64,000 bases of DNA from Peptostreptococcaceae bacterium (GCA_902363255.1 CABIZO010000002.1:620001-684000); one strand, 5' to 3'; shown: positions 27,907 to 36,700, counted from the stretch's first letter. Notes: generated by a model not told the origin, from the letters alone. Program-made: numbers and translations.

Positions 27907-29973
27907 ATGAAAAGAATATCAATAATCATGGCAATTATAATCAGCTTTATGAATACTGTAACCATATTTGCTGAAAATAATGATAATGTTAGGACATATA
28001 AATACGAAAGTGATATAAAAATGAATGGTGTCATAAGTAGTAATGATAAATTCTTCAATATTCAAGATAATTGGAAGGTGAAGAATGCAAAAGTAAATCT
28101 TGTTTTTACAAAAAGTGAATTACTTGATGTGGATTATTCTACTATTACAGTTTTTGTAAATGAAACTCCTGTAAAATCAATGAAATTAAGTGGTAAAAAG
28201 GAGTATAAAAAAACTACAGAAGTAGATATTCCTACAGATTTACTAAAAGACGGATATAACCAAGTATCCATAAAAGCATATAAAACAATTTCTGATAAAG
28301 TATGTCGTGACGATTCCAATACTGCCAACTGGCTAGTTATACATGAGGAATCTAGTATAAGCGTTAATTACACTTATAAATCAAGTTATAACTTAATAAG
28401 TAATTATGCTGATACTTATTTCAATTTAGACAATGGTTCCAATGTGGAAACTACTTTATTAGTACCAAATAATTACTCTTCTGGAGAATTAAGTGCAGGT
28501 ATGATTTTAAGTGCTGATATTGGAAGTAAATTAAAATACGATAATTTAAACTTTGATTTTCAATTATATAAAGATTTTAAAGACAAAAACAATAATGTAA
28601 TATTTGTGGGGAAAGAAGATAATACTCCAGCTGATATTTTAAAATTATTAACAAAAAAGGAAAAGAGCAATTTAGATAAAAACTGTGTAATAAAGCAAGT
28701 TTTATCTACTTTTAATAAAAATAAAAAAATGCTACTTGTCATATCAAACAATGACGAGTTATTAAAAAATGCAGCCAAGCTTCTAAGTAGTAATTCATTA
28801 ATAAGTAATTTAAATAAGAGCAGTATTATAATTAATGAAAAAACAAATATAGATGATTTGGAAAATAAAGAACATAGTAATAGAATTTATTTAGGTGAAT
28901 TGGGATATGAAAACATACTTATGAAAGGTCCTTTTTCACAAGAAGTAATCATGGATATAAATGCTCCAAAGGAGAAAGTAGTAACAAATTCTTCTAGATT
29001 AAAATTTAACATAAGATATGCAGATAACCTTGATTTTGAAAGATCTTTGGCAACTGTTTATGTTAATGGTGTACCTATTGGAAGTAAAAAATTATCAAAA
29101 GATAAGAGTGATAATGATACTCTTGAATTTGATTTTCCAAATGAAGTTGCAGGAAAAAATTATTATCAAATTAAAGTTGTGTTTAACTTAGAATTACTGG
29201 ACCTTCAATGTGTTACAAGGGACACAGATAACCCATGGGCCTATATATCACCAACAGATTCTTATTTAGAATTTGACTACAAAGATAAAAATGAATTATC
29301 TTTTAATAATTATCCTTATCCTTTTGTAAAAAATGATATGTTTAATGAAGTTAAAGTTGTAGTATCTAGTAAATTAACTTCAAAAGAATTGACAAATACA
29401 GCAAATATTATTGCATATTTAGGTAGAGAAACTACTTATAATAATGGAAACTTAAGTGTTGTGGAGGAAAATGAGTTTAAAAATGAAGATAAGAATAGTA
29501 ACTTATTAGTTATAGGAACGCCTACTAATAATTCTATTATTAAAGATATGAATAGTAGCTTGAATTTGAAATTTAACAATAATTATAGTGGGTATGAATC
29601 TGATGACAAAATAAAATTTATTGGTGATTTTGCGTCGCAAGTATCATCAATACAGCTTATAGAATCACCTTACAACAAGGATAAAAATGCAATGGTTATA
29701 TCTGCAGTAAATTCTAAGTATTTAAATTTAGTAACAACATATTTAACCAACATGGAACTTACAAAATCACTTGAAGGAGATACTATTGTTTTAGGTGAAA
29801 ACTCATATAAAGAGGACTTAAGTTATAATATAAAAGAAGAAAGTGAAAATGAAAAAGTTACAGAAAGTAAAGGCTTAAATAAACAGTCAGTAATCTTTAT
29901 CATAGTAGCAATATTCTTGTTTATAGCTATACTTGTATCTGTATTATTATTAATAAAAAAATATAAAATTTAA
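27907..29973 (+). CDS. BcsB-like exopolysaccharide synthase partner protein
   Basis: The 688-residue protein has a signal peptide (1-23), a large beta-rich extracytoplasmic part, and a single C-terminal helix (about 660-682) ending in KKYKI. Two repeats each carry a jellyroll-like part with VNETPVKSMKLSG or VNGVPIGSKKLS and an alpha/beta part, as in BcsB, with typical phrases such as GYNQVSIKAYKTISDKVC and NYYQIKVVFNLELLDLQC. BcsB guides the nascent chain out of the synthase and is needed for its activity. It directly follows the glycosyltransferase gene (11-base gap, ribosome site AGGAG). Confidence 0.85.
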   Translation: MKRISIIMAIIISFMNTVTIFAENNDNVRTYKYESDIKMNGVISSNDKFFNIQDNWKVKNAKVNLVFTKSELLDVDYSTITVFVNETPVKSMKLSGKKEYKKTTEVDIPTDLLKDGYNQVSIKAYKTISDKVCRDDSNTANWLVIHEESSISVNYTYKSSYNLISNYADTYFNLDNGSNVETTLLVPNNYSSGELSAGMILSADIGSKLKYDNLNFDFQLYKDFKDKNNNVIFVGKEDNTPADILKLLTKKEKSNLDKNCVIKQVLSTFNKNKKMLLVISNNDELLKNAAKLLSSNSLISNLNKSSIIINEKTNIDDLENKEHSNRIYLGELGYENILMKGPFSQEVIMDINAPKEKVVTNSSRLKFNIRYADNLDFERSLATVYVNGVPIGSKKLSKDKSDNDTLEFDFPNEVAGKNYYQIKVVFNLELLDLQCVTRDTDNPWAYISPTDSYLEFDYKDKNELSFNNYPYPFVKNDMFNEVKVVVSSKLTSKELTNTANIIAYLGRETTYNNGNLSVVEENEFKNEDKNSNLLVIGTPTNNSIIKDMNSSLNLKFNNNYSGYESDDKIKFIGDFASQVSSIQLIESPYNKDKNAMVISAVNSKYLNLVTTYLTNMELTKSLEGDTIVLGENSYKEDLSYNIKEESENEKVTESKGLNKQSVIFIIVAIFLFIAILVSVLLLIKKYKI

Positions 29974-29991
29974 GGAATTTTAGGAGAAGTA

Positions 29992-31029
29992 ATGAATAAA
30001 AAAATATTACTACCGCTTATTATATTTATTTTTATATTGGTATTTGCAGTAAATGGGTTTATGAAGAGGGATACAGAAGTTGATAAAATTAAATCCATAA
30101 ATTTATCTACGGATTATGAAATTGATCAGGCATTAGAGGATATTAAATTAATAAAAGCAAACACTGTAAATATACCTATTGTAATAGAAATACCAAATCT
30201 TACTTCAAATGAGATGACCATAGATGAGTATAGTAAAGAAAAGGCTATAAAACTTATTAAAATATTAAAAAAGAACAATATAAAAGTTATTTTGGAGGCC
30301 TATCCCTGGATAGAAAATGGCAGTAAATATGAAACGGAATATGATCCCAAGGATAAGGCGAAATTCTTTGTGGACTGGAAAAATATCTTAAATGATTTAA
30401 TTGAAACTATTGGAAATAAATATAAAGCAGATATTATAATAACAGGATCAAACTTAACAAAGCTGGAAAAGTACGAGGATGATTGGTGTGATATTATAAA
30501 TTTTGCAAAAGATAAGTTCCGCGGTCAAGTAACATACAAAACTTCATGGTGGTACACAGCTACTTGGGAAAAAGACAGTATTGATAAATATAATGAAAAA
30601 TTAAATAATAAGTTGTTTTCCCAAGTTGATTTCATATCCATAGCAGCTTATTTTGAACTAAGTGATAAAAGTGAAAATACAGTGGAAGACTTGGTGAACT
30701 ATTTAAGTTCCACTGAAATATACAATAGACAGCAGGACGTTGTAAATGAAATTTATAATTTCAACAAAAAATACAACAAAGAAATATACTTTGGAGAATT
30801 AGGTTTTCCAAGGAAAGACTATGCTGCTGCTCATCCATGGAATAGTCATGTTTCTGAGGTTTATAATGATAAGGAACAAGCAAGGTGCTTTGAGGCTTAT
30901 AGAAGAGTTTTTGAGAATAAGTCATATATAAAAGGCTTCTCAGTTTTTGCTCTAGGGGAAAAGGGAGAAGACAAAAACTTTTATCCTTCAAAGGAAAGTA
31001 TAGAAGTTATATCTAATTGGTATGATTAA
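29992..31029 (+). CDS. GH113-like glycosidase, membrane anchored, altered acid/base site
   Basis: The 345-residue protein starts with one membrane helix (about 5-22) and is otherwise extracytoplasmic, with a TIM-barrel glycosidase pattern: AYPWIENG, VTYKTSWWYTATW, and IYFGELGFP with E269 as likely nucleophile. Where I would expect a G-x-E-L acid/base motif it reads TGSN154LTKLE, with Asn in place of the Glu. If the alignment is right the enzyme is inactive or uses another acid. It is the last gene of the exopolysaccharide operon, the usual place of a hydrolase that edits or releases the polymer. The stop codon touches a partial dispersed repeat. Confidence 0.68.
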   Translation: MNKKILLPLIIFIFILVFAVNGFMKRDTEVDKIKSINLSTDYEIDQALEDIKLIKANTVNIPIVIEIPNLTSNEMTIDEYSKEKAIKLIKILKKNNIKVILEAYPWIENGSKYETEYDPKDKAKFFVDWKNILNDLIETIGNKYKADIIITGSNLTKLEKYEDDWCDIINFAKDKFRGQVTYKTSWWYTATWEKDSIDKYNEKLNNKLFSQVDFISIAAYFELSDKSENTVEDLVNYLSSTEIYNRQQDVVNEIYNFNKKYNKEIYFGELGFPRKDYAAAHPWNSHVSEVYNDKEQARCFEAYRRVFENKSYIKGFSVFALGEKGEDKNFYPSKESIEVISNWYD

Positions 31030-31079
31030 AATTCGCTACGCCTAAGCGACGTGTTGGCGAAACACTTCATGGCGTCAAC
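31029..31079 (-). repeat. Dispersed intergenic repeat, partial inverted copy 3
   Basis: AATTCGCTACGCCTAAGCG then ACGTGTTGGCGAAACACTTC and ATGGCGTCAAC match the reverse complement of the 3' half of copies 1 and 2. It starts at the last base of the glycosidase stop codon. The other half is missing. Confidence 0.75.
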
Positions 31080-31103
31080 GAGCTAATAAATTGATTTAAA
31101 AAT

Positions 31104-31148
31104 AAAAACACTAAGTTATACCTAGAGTAGGGAAAACTTAGTGTTTTT
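31104..31148. terminator. Bidirectional terminator between EPS operon and wecB
   Basis: AAAACACTAAGTT and AACTTAGTGTTTT form a perfect 13-bp stem with A's before and T's after, between convergent genes. Confidence 0.88.
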
Positions 31149-31150
31149 AT

Positions 31151-32257
31151 TTATTTCTTGAATTTATTTATTATAGCATCAACAATATATTTACTTGCAT
31201 TTCCATCTCCATAAGGATTCGATGCTTTTGACATACTGTCATATAATTTTTTATCAGTTAATAGTTCTTTAGTTAAATTATATATATTTTCTTCACATAC
31301 ACCTGCTAACTTTAGTGTACCTGCAGCTATTCCCTCAGGTCTTTCTGTTGTATTTCTAAGTACTAATACAGGTTTACCAAGAGAAGGCGCTTCTTCTTGA
31401 ATTCCACCGCTATCAGTCATTATTATATAAGATTTATTAAGGTAATTATGAAAATCTAATACATCTAGAGGTTCTATTAAATGTATTTTGTTACAATCTC
31501 CAAATATTTCATTGGCAGTATTTCTAACTAAAGGATTTAAGTGTATAGGATAAACTACTTGAACATCATCAAATTCATCAACTATTCTTTTTATGGCATT
31601 AAACATGCTTCTCATATTTTGTCCCAAGTTTTCACGTCTATGGGCAGTAAGAAGTATCATTTTGTCATTACCGATTTTATCAAGTATTTCATGGGAATAA
31701 TCATTTTTTACTGTAGTTTTTAAAGCATCTATTGCTGTATTTCCAGTAACATATATAGTATCTTCCTTCTTACCTTCTTTTAGTAAGTTATCTTTTGATA
31801 TAATTGTAGGTGCAAAATGCATATCAGCTATAATTCCAGTTACCTGCCTATTTATTTCCTCAGGATAAGGAGAGTTTTTATCATAAGTTCTTAGACCTGC
31901 TTCCACATGACCTAAAAGAATTTGATTATAAAAAGTGGCGAAACTTGCTGCTAAAGTTGTTGTTGTATCTCCATGGACTAAGACAATATCAGGCTCTACT
32001 TCTTTTATAACTTTATCTAAACTTTGTAGAACTCTACTTGTTATTTCTGCAAGACTTTGTCCTGATTTCATGATGTTTAAATCATAATCAGGTTTTATGT
32101 TGAAGGCATCTAATGCTTGATCTAACATTTCTCTATGTTGAGCTGTTACACAAACAATACTCTCTATTTCTTTTCTAGACTCTAGCTCTTTTACTAATGG
32201 TGCCATTTTTATAGCTTCTGGTCTAGTCCCAAATACTGTCATTACTTTGATTTTCAT
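31151..32257 (-). CDS. wecB: UDP-N-acetylglucosamine 2-epimerase (non-hydrolysing)
   Basis: The 368-residue length is normal for the family. Key phrases are GTRPEAIKMAPLV at the N-terminus, HVEAGLRT near residue 112, and TDSGGIQEEAPSLGKPVLVLR in the UDP-binding half. The enzyme interconverts UDP-GlcNAc and UDP-ManNAc in the cytoplasm, supplying ManNAc for wall polymers or capsules. AAAGGAG precedes the ATG at 32257. It converges on the exopolysaccharide operon, so a link to that polymer is possible but not shown; wall teichoic or secondary wall polymer synthesis is equally likely. Confidence 0.93.
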   Translation of the reverse strand: MKIKVMTVFGTRPEAIKMAPLVKELESRKEIESIVCVTAQHREMLDQALDAFNIKPDYDLNIMKSGQSLAEITSRVLQSLDKVIKEVEPDIVLVHGDTTTTLAASFATFYNQILLGHVEAGLRTYDKNSPYPEEINRQVTGIIADMHFAPTIISKDNLLKEGKKEDTIYVTGNTAIDALKTTVKNDYSHEILDKIGNDKMILLTAHRRENLGQNMRSMFNAIKRIVDEFDDVQVVYPIHLNPLVRNTANEIFGDCNKIHLIEPLDVLDFHNYLNKSYIIMTDSGGIQEEAPSLGKPVLVLRNTTERPEGIAAGTLKLAGVCEENIYNLTKELLTDKKLYDSMSKASNPYGDGNASKYIVDAIINKFKK

Positions 32258-32450
32258 ATTATTCTCCTTTCTATCTATTACTATATATATATCCCTAAAT
32301 ACTTACTATAAACAGCTACTTGGCTTTTTTATTTCCTAAAATAATAACTTATATTAACATACTATTTCACTCTACACAATATGGCAATTATTTATAGAGG
32401 ATTTGTCGACTACAAAACAATTATATTGACCTAGATTCAAAAAAATATAG

Positions 32451-32564
32451 ATTCTAACTGATAAGTTTAACCTAGAAACAAGGGAGAATTTAACAGGAAT
32501 ACGTGTAGTTCGTGATTATAATGGAGAAGACTGTCAAAGTGATAAACTTGAAAACGTATATTAG
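32451..32564 (+). pseudogene. Remnant of an ABC exporter (fused permease/ATPase)
   Basis: A 37-codon stretch bounded by stops reads ...NLETRENLTGIRVVRDYN GEDCQSDKLENVY, split here only for length. It strongly resembles the RENLTGIRVVRAYNAE segment in the membrane domain of heterodimeric ABC exporters. No other part of such a gene is visible, so this is a decayed fragment. The 950-base gap 32258-33210 holds this, a second possible remnant at 32786-32929 and a promoter-like sequence. Confidence 0.65.
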
Positions 32565-32785
32565 AAATTTTAAATACAAAAGAAAGTATAATAGGATTTG
32601 TATATTTAAGAACTTATATTACATAATTTGGTTATTTGTTTGATATATGTGATTTATGACGATACTAAGCAAAATAATGATAGTTGTAGGTATAGGAATT
32701 TCATTTGAATATCTTTTAGAAATAATAGATCTTTTTTATTACTTCAAACAGTATACTTATATTATGATTTATGGTTATTCTGTAA

Positions 32786-32929
32786 TTTAATTATGTAATA
32801 ACGAAGATTAATGTTAATAAGGCTTATGAAAAATATAGGTTAATTTCCATTAAATTAAATGATGGGAAGAAAAAAACAGTAAAAATATATAAAAAATTGG
32901 AAAGTAATGAAATTAATTTATTAAAGTAA
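32786..32929 (+). pseudogene. Possible remnant of an unknown coding sequence
   Basis: The stretch ends in a lysine-rich open frame (AYEKYRLISIKLNDGKKKTV then KIYKKLESNEINLLK and a stop at 32927-32929). There is no start codon with a ribosome site, and the left boundary is only approximate. I do not recognise the family. It may be the tail of another deleted gene. Confidence 0.25.
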
Positions 32930-32984
32930 ACTCAATAAAAAGTTTAGATTCATTAGGAAATATAGAATATTATGACTATTTATT

Positions 32985-33011
32985 TTGACAAAAGTAAATA
33001 AATGATATAAT
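32985..33011 (+). promoter_or_regulatory. Candidate promoter of the GntR regulator gene
   Basis: TTGACA at 32985 and TATAAT at 33006 have a 15-base spacer, shorter than ideal. A start near 33018 would give a leader of about 190 bases. That leader contains the motif AAAACGTATTTTAGGGG at 33056-33072, which recurs upstream of the GH2 gene. Confidence 0.4.
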
Positions 33012-33210
33012 ATAAATTTGAAAATTAGTGTAAAAATACTATTTGTTGAATGTGTAAAACGTATTTTAGGGGAAGGGAGCTAAACATATTTAGGAAAAAA
33101 TAAGAAATATTAGGAATGTTTAATAAGACAAATTATTAAGACATAATTAATTACCTAATACATAATAACTGTAATAAAAATTAACAATTGAAGTAAAGGA
33201 GTTGAATATT

Positions 33211-33894
33211 TTGATACTATACGATAAAAAAGAAAAAGAAACAAATAAAGATTATGCCTATAGGGTGTTAAAAGATAATATTATGACTTTAAACTTAAAG
33301 CCAGGGGAGTTATTAAGTGAGACAGATTTATCTGAAAAACTTGGAATATCAAGAACACCAATAAGAGAAGTCTTAATGAGATTAAAAAATGAACATTTGA
33401 TAGAAGTTAAACCTCAAACAGGTACTTACATATCATTAATAGATACTAATATGGTAGAACAAGGTTTGTTTATGAGATATACACTGGAAAGAGAAGTGCT
33501 AAAAGAAGCCTGCCATGGAATTAGTGAGGAAATTCTAATGGAATTAGAAAAAAACTTATTTGCACAAAAATTAATTTCCAATAAAAGTGATTCAGCAATT
33601 GAGTTTCATAAATTGGACCAAGAATTCCATGAGTTATTATTCAAAGGAACTAATAAAGGTGACATATGGAACTGTGTATTAAATATGAGTACTCATTATA
33701 ATAGAATGAGATTATTAATTGAGTTAAAAAATGATAAAAATAAAAATATAAAAGATCATGAAAGATATTTAGAATTAATCAAAAGCAAATCATCAGAGGA
33801 AATTGATGAAATTATGACATCTCATATAAAGAAATCTACTGATGATTGGTTAATTATCGCAGAAGAAAATGATTTGATGAAGTATTTAAAATAA
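33211..33894 (+). CDS. GntR/FadR-family regulator, probable UxuR/ExuR-like regulator of glucuronate genes
   Basis: I take the TTG at 33211 as start because AAAGGAG lies eight bases upstream; an earlier TTG at 33202 abuts that site. The 227-residue product has an N-terminal winged helix with the GntR phrase LKPGELLSETDLSEKLGISRTPIREVLMRL and a C-terminal all-helical FCD ligand domain. FCD regulators of sugar-acid pathways bind GTATAC-centred palindromes and are released by hexuronate intermediates. Seven clear boxes of that kind stand before the downstream glucuronide units, so this is the likely regulator. None is seen in front of its own gene. Confidence 0.88.
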   Translation: MILYDKKEKETNKDYAYRVLKDNIMTLNLKPGELLSETDLSEKLGISRTPIREVLMRLKNEHLIEVKPQTGTYISLIDTNMVEQGLFMRYTLEREVLKEACHGISEEILMELEKNLFAQKLISNKSDSAIEFHKLDQEFHELLFKGTNKGDIWNCVLNMSTHYNRMRLLIELKNDKNKNIKDHERYLELIKSKSSEEIDEIMTSHIKKSTDDWLIIAEENDLMKYLK

Positions 33895-33931
33895 TAGCAA
33901 TTAGTTATGAGAATTAAATATCTAAATAGAG

Positions 33932-33968
33932 TAGGGGAATGGAATGTATTTCATTGTCCTTTTTTTTT
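33932..33968 (+). terminator. Probable terminator after the GntR gene
   Basis: An imperfect hairpin (GGAATG...CATTGTCC) is followed by a run of eight or more T's. The stem is weak but the T-run is strong. Confidence 0.55.
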
Positions 33969-34002
33969 ACAAAAAAATAAAAAAAATTTTCTAGGAAAAC
34001 TC

Positions 34003-34062
34003 TTGCATATTATCTTTCGGTATGCTAGTATACAAGTATAAATAAAACTTGTGTATGAATAT
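34003..34062 (+). promoter_or_regulatory. Promoter and GntR boxes of the uxuB-kdgA-kdgK operon
   Basis: TTGCAT at 34003 and TAGTAT at 34026 are 17 bases apart. The box ATGCTAGTATACAAGT (34022-34037) covers the -10. A degenerate inverted second box, ACTTGTGTATGAATAT, follows at 34047-34062, with nearly the same spacing as the double box before the second uxuA gene. Confidence 0.72.
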
Positions 34063-34085
34063 ACATAAACTTGGGAGGCAAAAAT

Positions 34086-34937
34086 ATGAAATTACCTTTT
34101 AACATTGATTTAAAAAATAAAGTAGCAGTAGTAACTGGTGGAGCAGGAGTGCTTTGCGGTGCTATGGTTGATGCACTTGCTGAGTGTGGAGCTAAAGTAG
34201 CGATACTTTCATTAGGACAAGAAAGTTGCGACAGAAAAGCAGCAGAGGTAAGAGCAAACGGGGGACAAGCAATCGGTATAGATTGCAATGTTTTAGATAA
34301 AGAAAGCTTAAAGAGAGCTCATGAAATAATATTAAAAGAATTTGGTCCATGTGACATATTAATAAATGGGGCTGGTGGAAACCACCCAAAAGGAACAACT
34401 ACTAACGAATACTTATTACCAGAAGATTTAGACAATGATGAATTAATAACATTCTTTGATTTAGATCAAAAAGGAGTAGAGTTCGTATTCAACTTAAACT
34501 ACTTAGGAACATTACTTCCATCACAAGAATTTGCAAAAGACATGATAAACAGAGAAGGTGCAACGATAATAAACATATCTTCAATGAATGCCTACACACC
34601 TTTAACTAAAATACCTGCATACTCAGGAGCTAAAGCTGCAGTAAGTAACTTTACTCAATGGTTAGCAGTACACATGTCAAAAGTTGGAATAAGAGTTAAT
34701 GCTATAGCTCCAGGATTCTTCGTAACAGCTCAAAATGAAAAACTATTATTCAACGAAGATGGAACTCCAACACCAAGAAGTGAAAAAATATTAAACAGCA
34801 CTCCAATGGGAAGATTTGGTGAAGCACACGAATTATTAGGAACATTATTATTCTTAGTAAATCATGAAGCATCAGGATTTGTTAACGGAGTATGTATACC
34901 AGTTGATGGAGCATTCTCAGCTTATTCTGGAGTTTAA
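34086..34937 (+). CDS. uxuB: SDR-type D-mannonate oxidoreductase (fructuronate reductase)
   Basis: I start at the ATG at 34086 behind GGGAGG; five in-frame codons precede it. The 283-residue short-chain dehydrogenase has the NAD(P) loop VVTGGAGVLCGAM, the NGAGG strand, and the catalytic Y179-SGA-K183. The layout and the insert after GTTTNEYLLPEDLDNDE resemble the Bacillus-type UxuB/YjmF, not the longer enterobacterial enzyme. It should reduce D-fructuronate to D-mannonate, the step before UxuA. The gene heads an operon with kdgA and kdgK under a GntR box. Confidence 0.88.
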   Translation: MKLPFNIDLKNKVAVVTGGAGVLCGAMVDALAECGAKVAILSLGQESCDRKAAEVRANGGQAIGIDCNVLDKESLKRAHEIILKEFGPCDILINGAGGNHPKGTTTNEYLLPEDLDNDELITFFDLDQKGVEFVFNLNYLGTLLPSQEFAKDMINREGATIINISSMNAYTPLTKIPAYSGAKAAVSNFTQWLAVHMSKVGIRVNAIAPGFFVTAQNEKLLFNEDGTPTPRSEKILNSTPMGRFGEAHELLGTLLFLVNHEASGFVNGVCIPVDGAFSAYSGV

Positions 34938-34970
34938 TATATAGACAAATTATAGGGGGCATATATAATC

Positions 34971-35582
34971 ATGTTAAATAAAATAAAAGAAGAAGGTATA
35001 GTAGCTGTAATAAGAGCTAAAGACCATGAAGAAGCTATAGGATATATAAATGCTTGTGTAAATGGTGGTATAAAAGCCATAGAACTTACTTACACAATAC
35101 CAAACGTAGTTGAGTTAATAAAAAATGTTAGCGAAAATTATGATGATGTATTAGTTGGAGTAGGTAGTGTACTTAATGGGAAAATGGCAAAAGATGCAAT
35201 AGAAGCAGGAGCAAGCTATGTTGTAAGCCCAGGTTTCTCTGATGAAGTTAATACTGTTTGCCGCGAAATGAATACATTATACTTACCAGGATGTATGACA
35301 GTAACAGAGGTTATGAATGCATTAGATAAAGGGAATAAAATGATTAAATTATTCCCAGGTGAAGTATTTGGACCTAAATATGTTAAAGCTGTAAAAGCTC
35401 CAATACCTCATGTTGAAGTTATGCCAACAGGTGGAGTATCTATAGACAATATAGAAGAGTGGTTTAAAATGGGAGTTTCATGTGTAGGGGTAGGAAGCTC
35501 ACTATTAGGAGCAGGTTCTTTAGAAGATATAGAGAACTTAGCTAAAGAATTTAAAAGTAAAATTGAAAAAATTACAAACTAA
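34971..35582 (+). CDS. kdgA: KDPG aldolase (2-keto-3-deoxy-6-phosphogluconate aldolase)
   Basis: The 203-residue class I aldolase has the catalytic glutamate E38 in AIELTY and the Schiff-base lysine K126 in KMIKLFPGE, with the phosphate-binding MPTGGVS further on. It splits KDPG into pyruvate and glyceraldehyde 3-phosphate, the end of the hexuronate route. The gene lies 33 bases after uxuB and overlaps the start of kdgK by about 20 bases, so all three are co-transcribed and probably translationally coupled. Confidence 0.93.
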   Translation: MLNKIKEEGIVAVIRAKDHEEAIGYINACVNGGIKAIELTYTIPNVVELIKNVSENYDDVLVGVGSVLNGKMAKDAIEAGASYVVSPGFSDEVNTVCREMNTLYLPGCMTVTEVMNALDKGNKMIKLFPGEVFGPKYVKAVKAPIPHVEVMPTGGVSIDNIEEWFKMGVSCVGVGSSLLGAGSLEDIENLAKEFKSKIEKITN

Positions 35583-36594
35583 TCAAAATGATGCAATATT
35601 AGCCTTTGGAGAAGTTATGCTTAGGCTTACTCCTACAAACTTCCAAAGAGTTATACAAGCAGAAGAATTTGATGCAACTTATGCTGGTGGAGAAGCTAAT
35701 GTTATTTGTAGCTTGAGCATGTTCGGACATAATACAAAGCTAATAACAAAATTGCCAGATAATGTTCTAGGGGATAAAGTAATCAGGGCGATGAATAGTT
35801 TCGGTGTAGATACAAAGGATATTTTAAGAGGAGAAGGCAGACTGGGCATATATTTTTTAGAGCAGGGCTTTGGTGTCAGAAATTCTAATGTAATATATGA
35901 CAGGCAGTATTCTTCCATATCTATGGCAAAAAAAGAAGAATTTGATTTTGAAAAAATATTAAAAGGTGTGAAAATGGTACATGTATCAGGAGTAACACCT
36001 GCCCTAAGTTCTAATTTATATGATATTTCTCTAGAACTTATAAAAGCTGCTAACGAAAGAGGTATACTAGTATCATATGATTCTAACTACAGATCAAAAT
36101 TATGGTCTTTAGAAGAGGCTAGAAAATTTATGCTAGAAGTATTGCCTTTTGTTAACATAGCATTTTTAGGTATACTAGATTTTGTAAATATATTAGAATA
36201 CAAAGTTTCAGAAGAAAAGAATTTGGAAGCAAAGCTAAGTGATTTATATAATGAATTATTTGAAAAATATCCAAATATTAAATTTGCAGCATGTACAAAG
36301 AGGACTGTTAAATCTGTAAATAATAATTTATTACAAGGTTTCTTCTTTGATGGCAAAAAACTAAATTCATCTAGAATTTATAATGTTGATATATTAGATA
36401 GAGTTGGTGGAGGAGATGCTTTCACAGCTGGAATTCTACATGGGATTTTAACTAATATGGATGGTAGTCAAACTGCCGAATTTGCAACTTCTGCAAGTGC
36501 TCTGAAGCATAGTATAAAAGGCGATATAAATATGGTTGATTTAGAACAAGTAGAAATTCTTATGAATTGTGGAATTGAAAATATAAATAGATAA
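35563..36594 (+). CDS. kdgK: 2-keto-3-deoxygluconate kinase (PfkB family)
   Basis: The 343-residue sugar kinase has the PfkB N-terminal glycine pair region (DATYAGGEANVICSLSMFG) and the catalytic signature DRVGGGDAFTAGIL near residue 282. It phosphorylates KDG, the product of UxuA, to KDPG for KdgA. The start is a TTG within the end of kdgA with only a weak ribosome site; no better in-frame start follows before the conserved core. A 25-bp tandem duplication spans the last codons and the stop (36577-36626). Confidence 0.9.
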   Translation: MKKLQTNQNDAILAFGEVMLRLTPTNFQRVIQAEEFDATYAGGEANVICSLSMFGHNTKLITKLPDNVLGDKVIRAMNSFGVDTKDILRGEGRLGIYFLEQGFGVRNSNVIYDRQYSSISMAKKEEFDFEKILKGVKMVHVSGVTPALSSNLYDISLELIKAANERGILVSYDSNYRSKLWSLEEARKFMLEVLPFVNIAFLGILDFVNILEYKVSEEKNLEAKLSDLYNELFEKYPNIKFAACTKRTVKSVNNNLLQGFFFDGKKLNSSRIYNVDILDRVGGGDAFTAGILHGILTNMDGSQTAEFATSASALKHSIKGDINMVDLEQVEILMNCGIENINR

Positions 36595-36626
36595 AAATAC
36601 GGAAAATATAAATAGATAAAAATACG
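36577..36626 (+). repeat. 25-bp tandem duplication across the kdgK stop codon
   Basis: GAAAATATAAATAGATAAAA plus ATACG occurs twice in direct succession with no mismatch. The first unit encodes the last kdgK residues and carries the stop codon at 36592-36594; the second is just downstream. Confidence 0.9.
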
Positions 36627-36662
36627 GAATAAGTAATTATTAGGATATACAATTATGTCAGT

Positions 36663-36678
36663 GTTTGTATACTAGTAT
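36663..36678. promoter_or_regulatory. GntR box before uxuA copy 1
   Basis: GTTTGTATACTAGTAT matches the regulon box in the opposite orientation to the uxuB one. It lies 22 bases before the ATG of the first uxuA gene. I do not see a convincing -35. Confidence 0.65.
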
Positions 36679-36700
36679 GATTAAGTAAGGAGAAATACTC

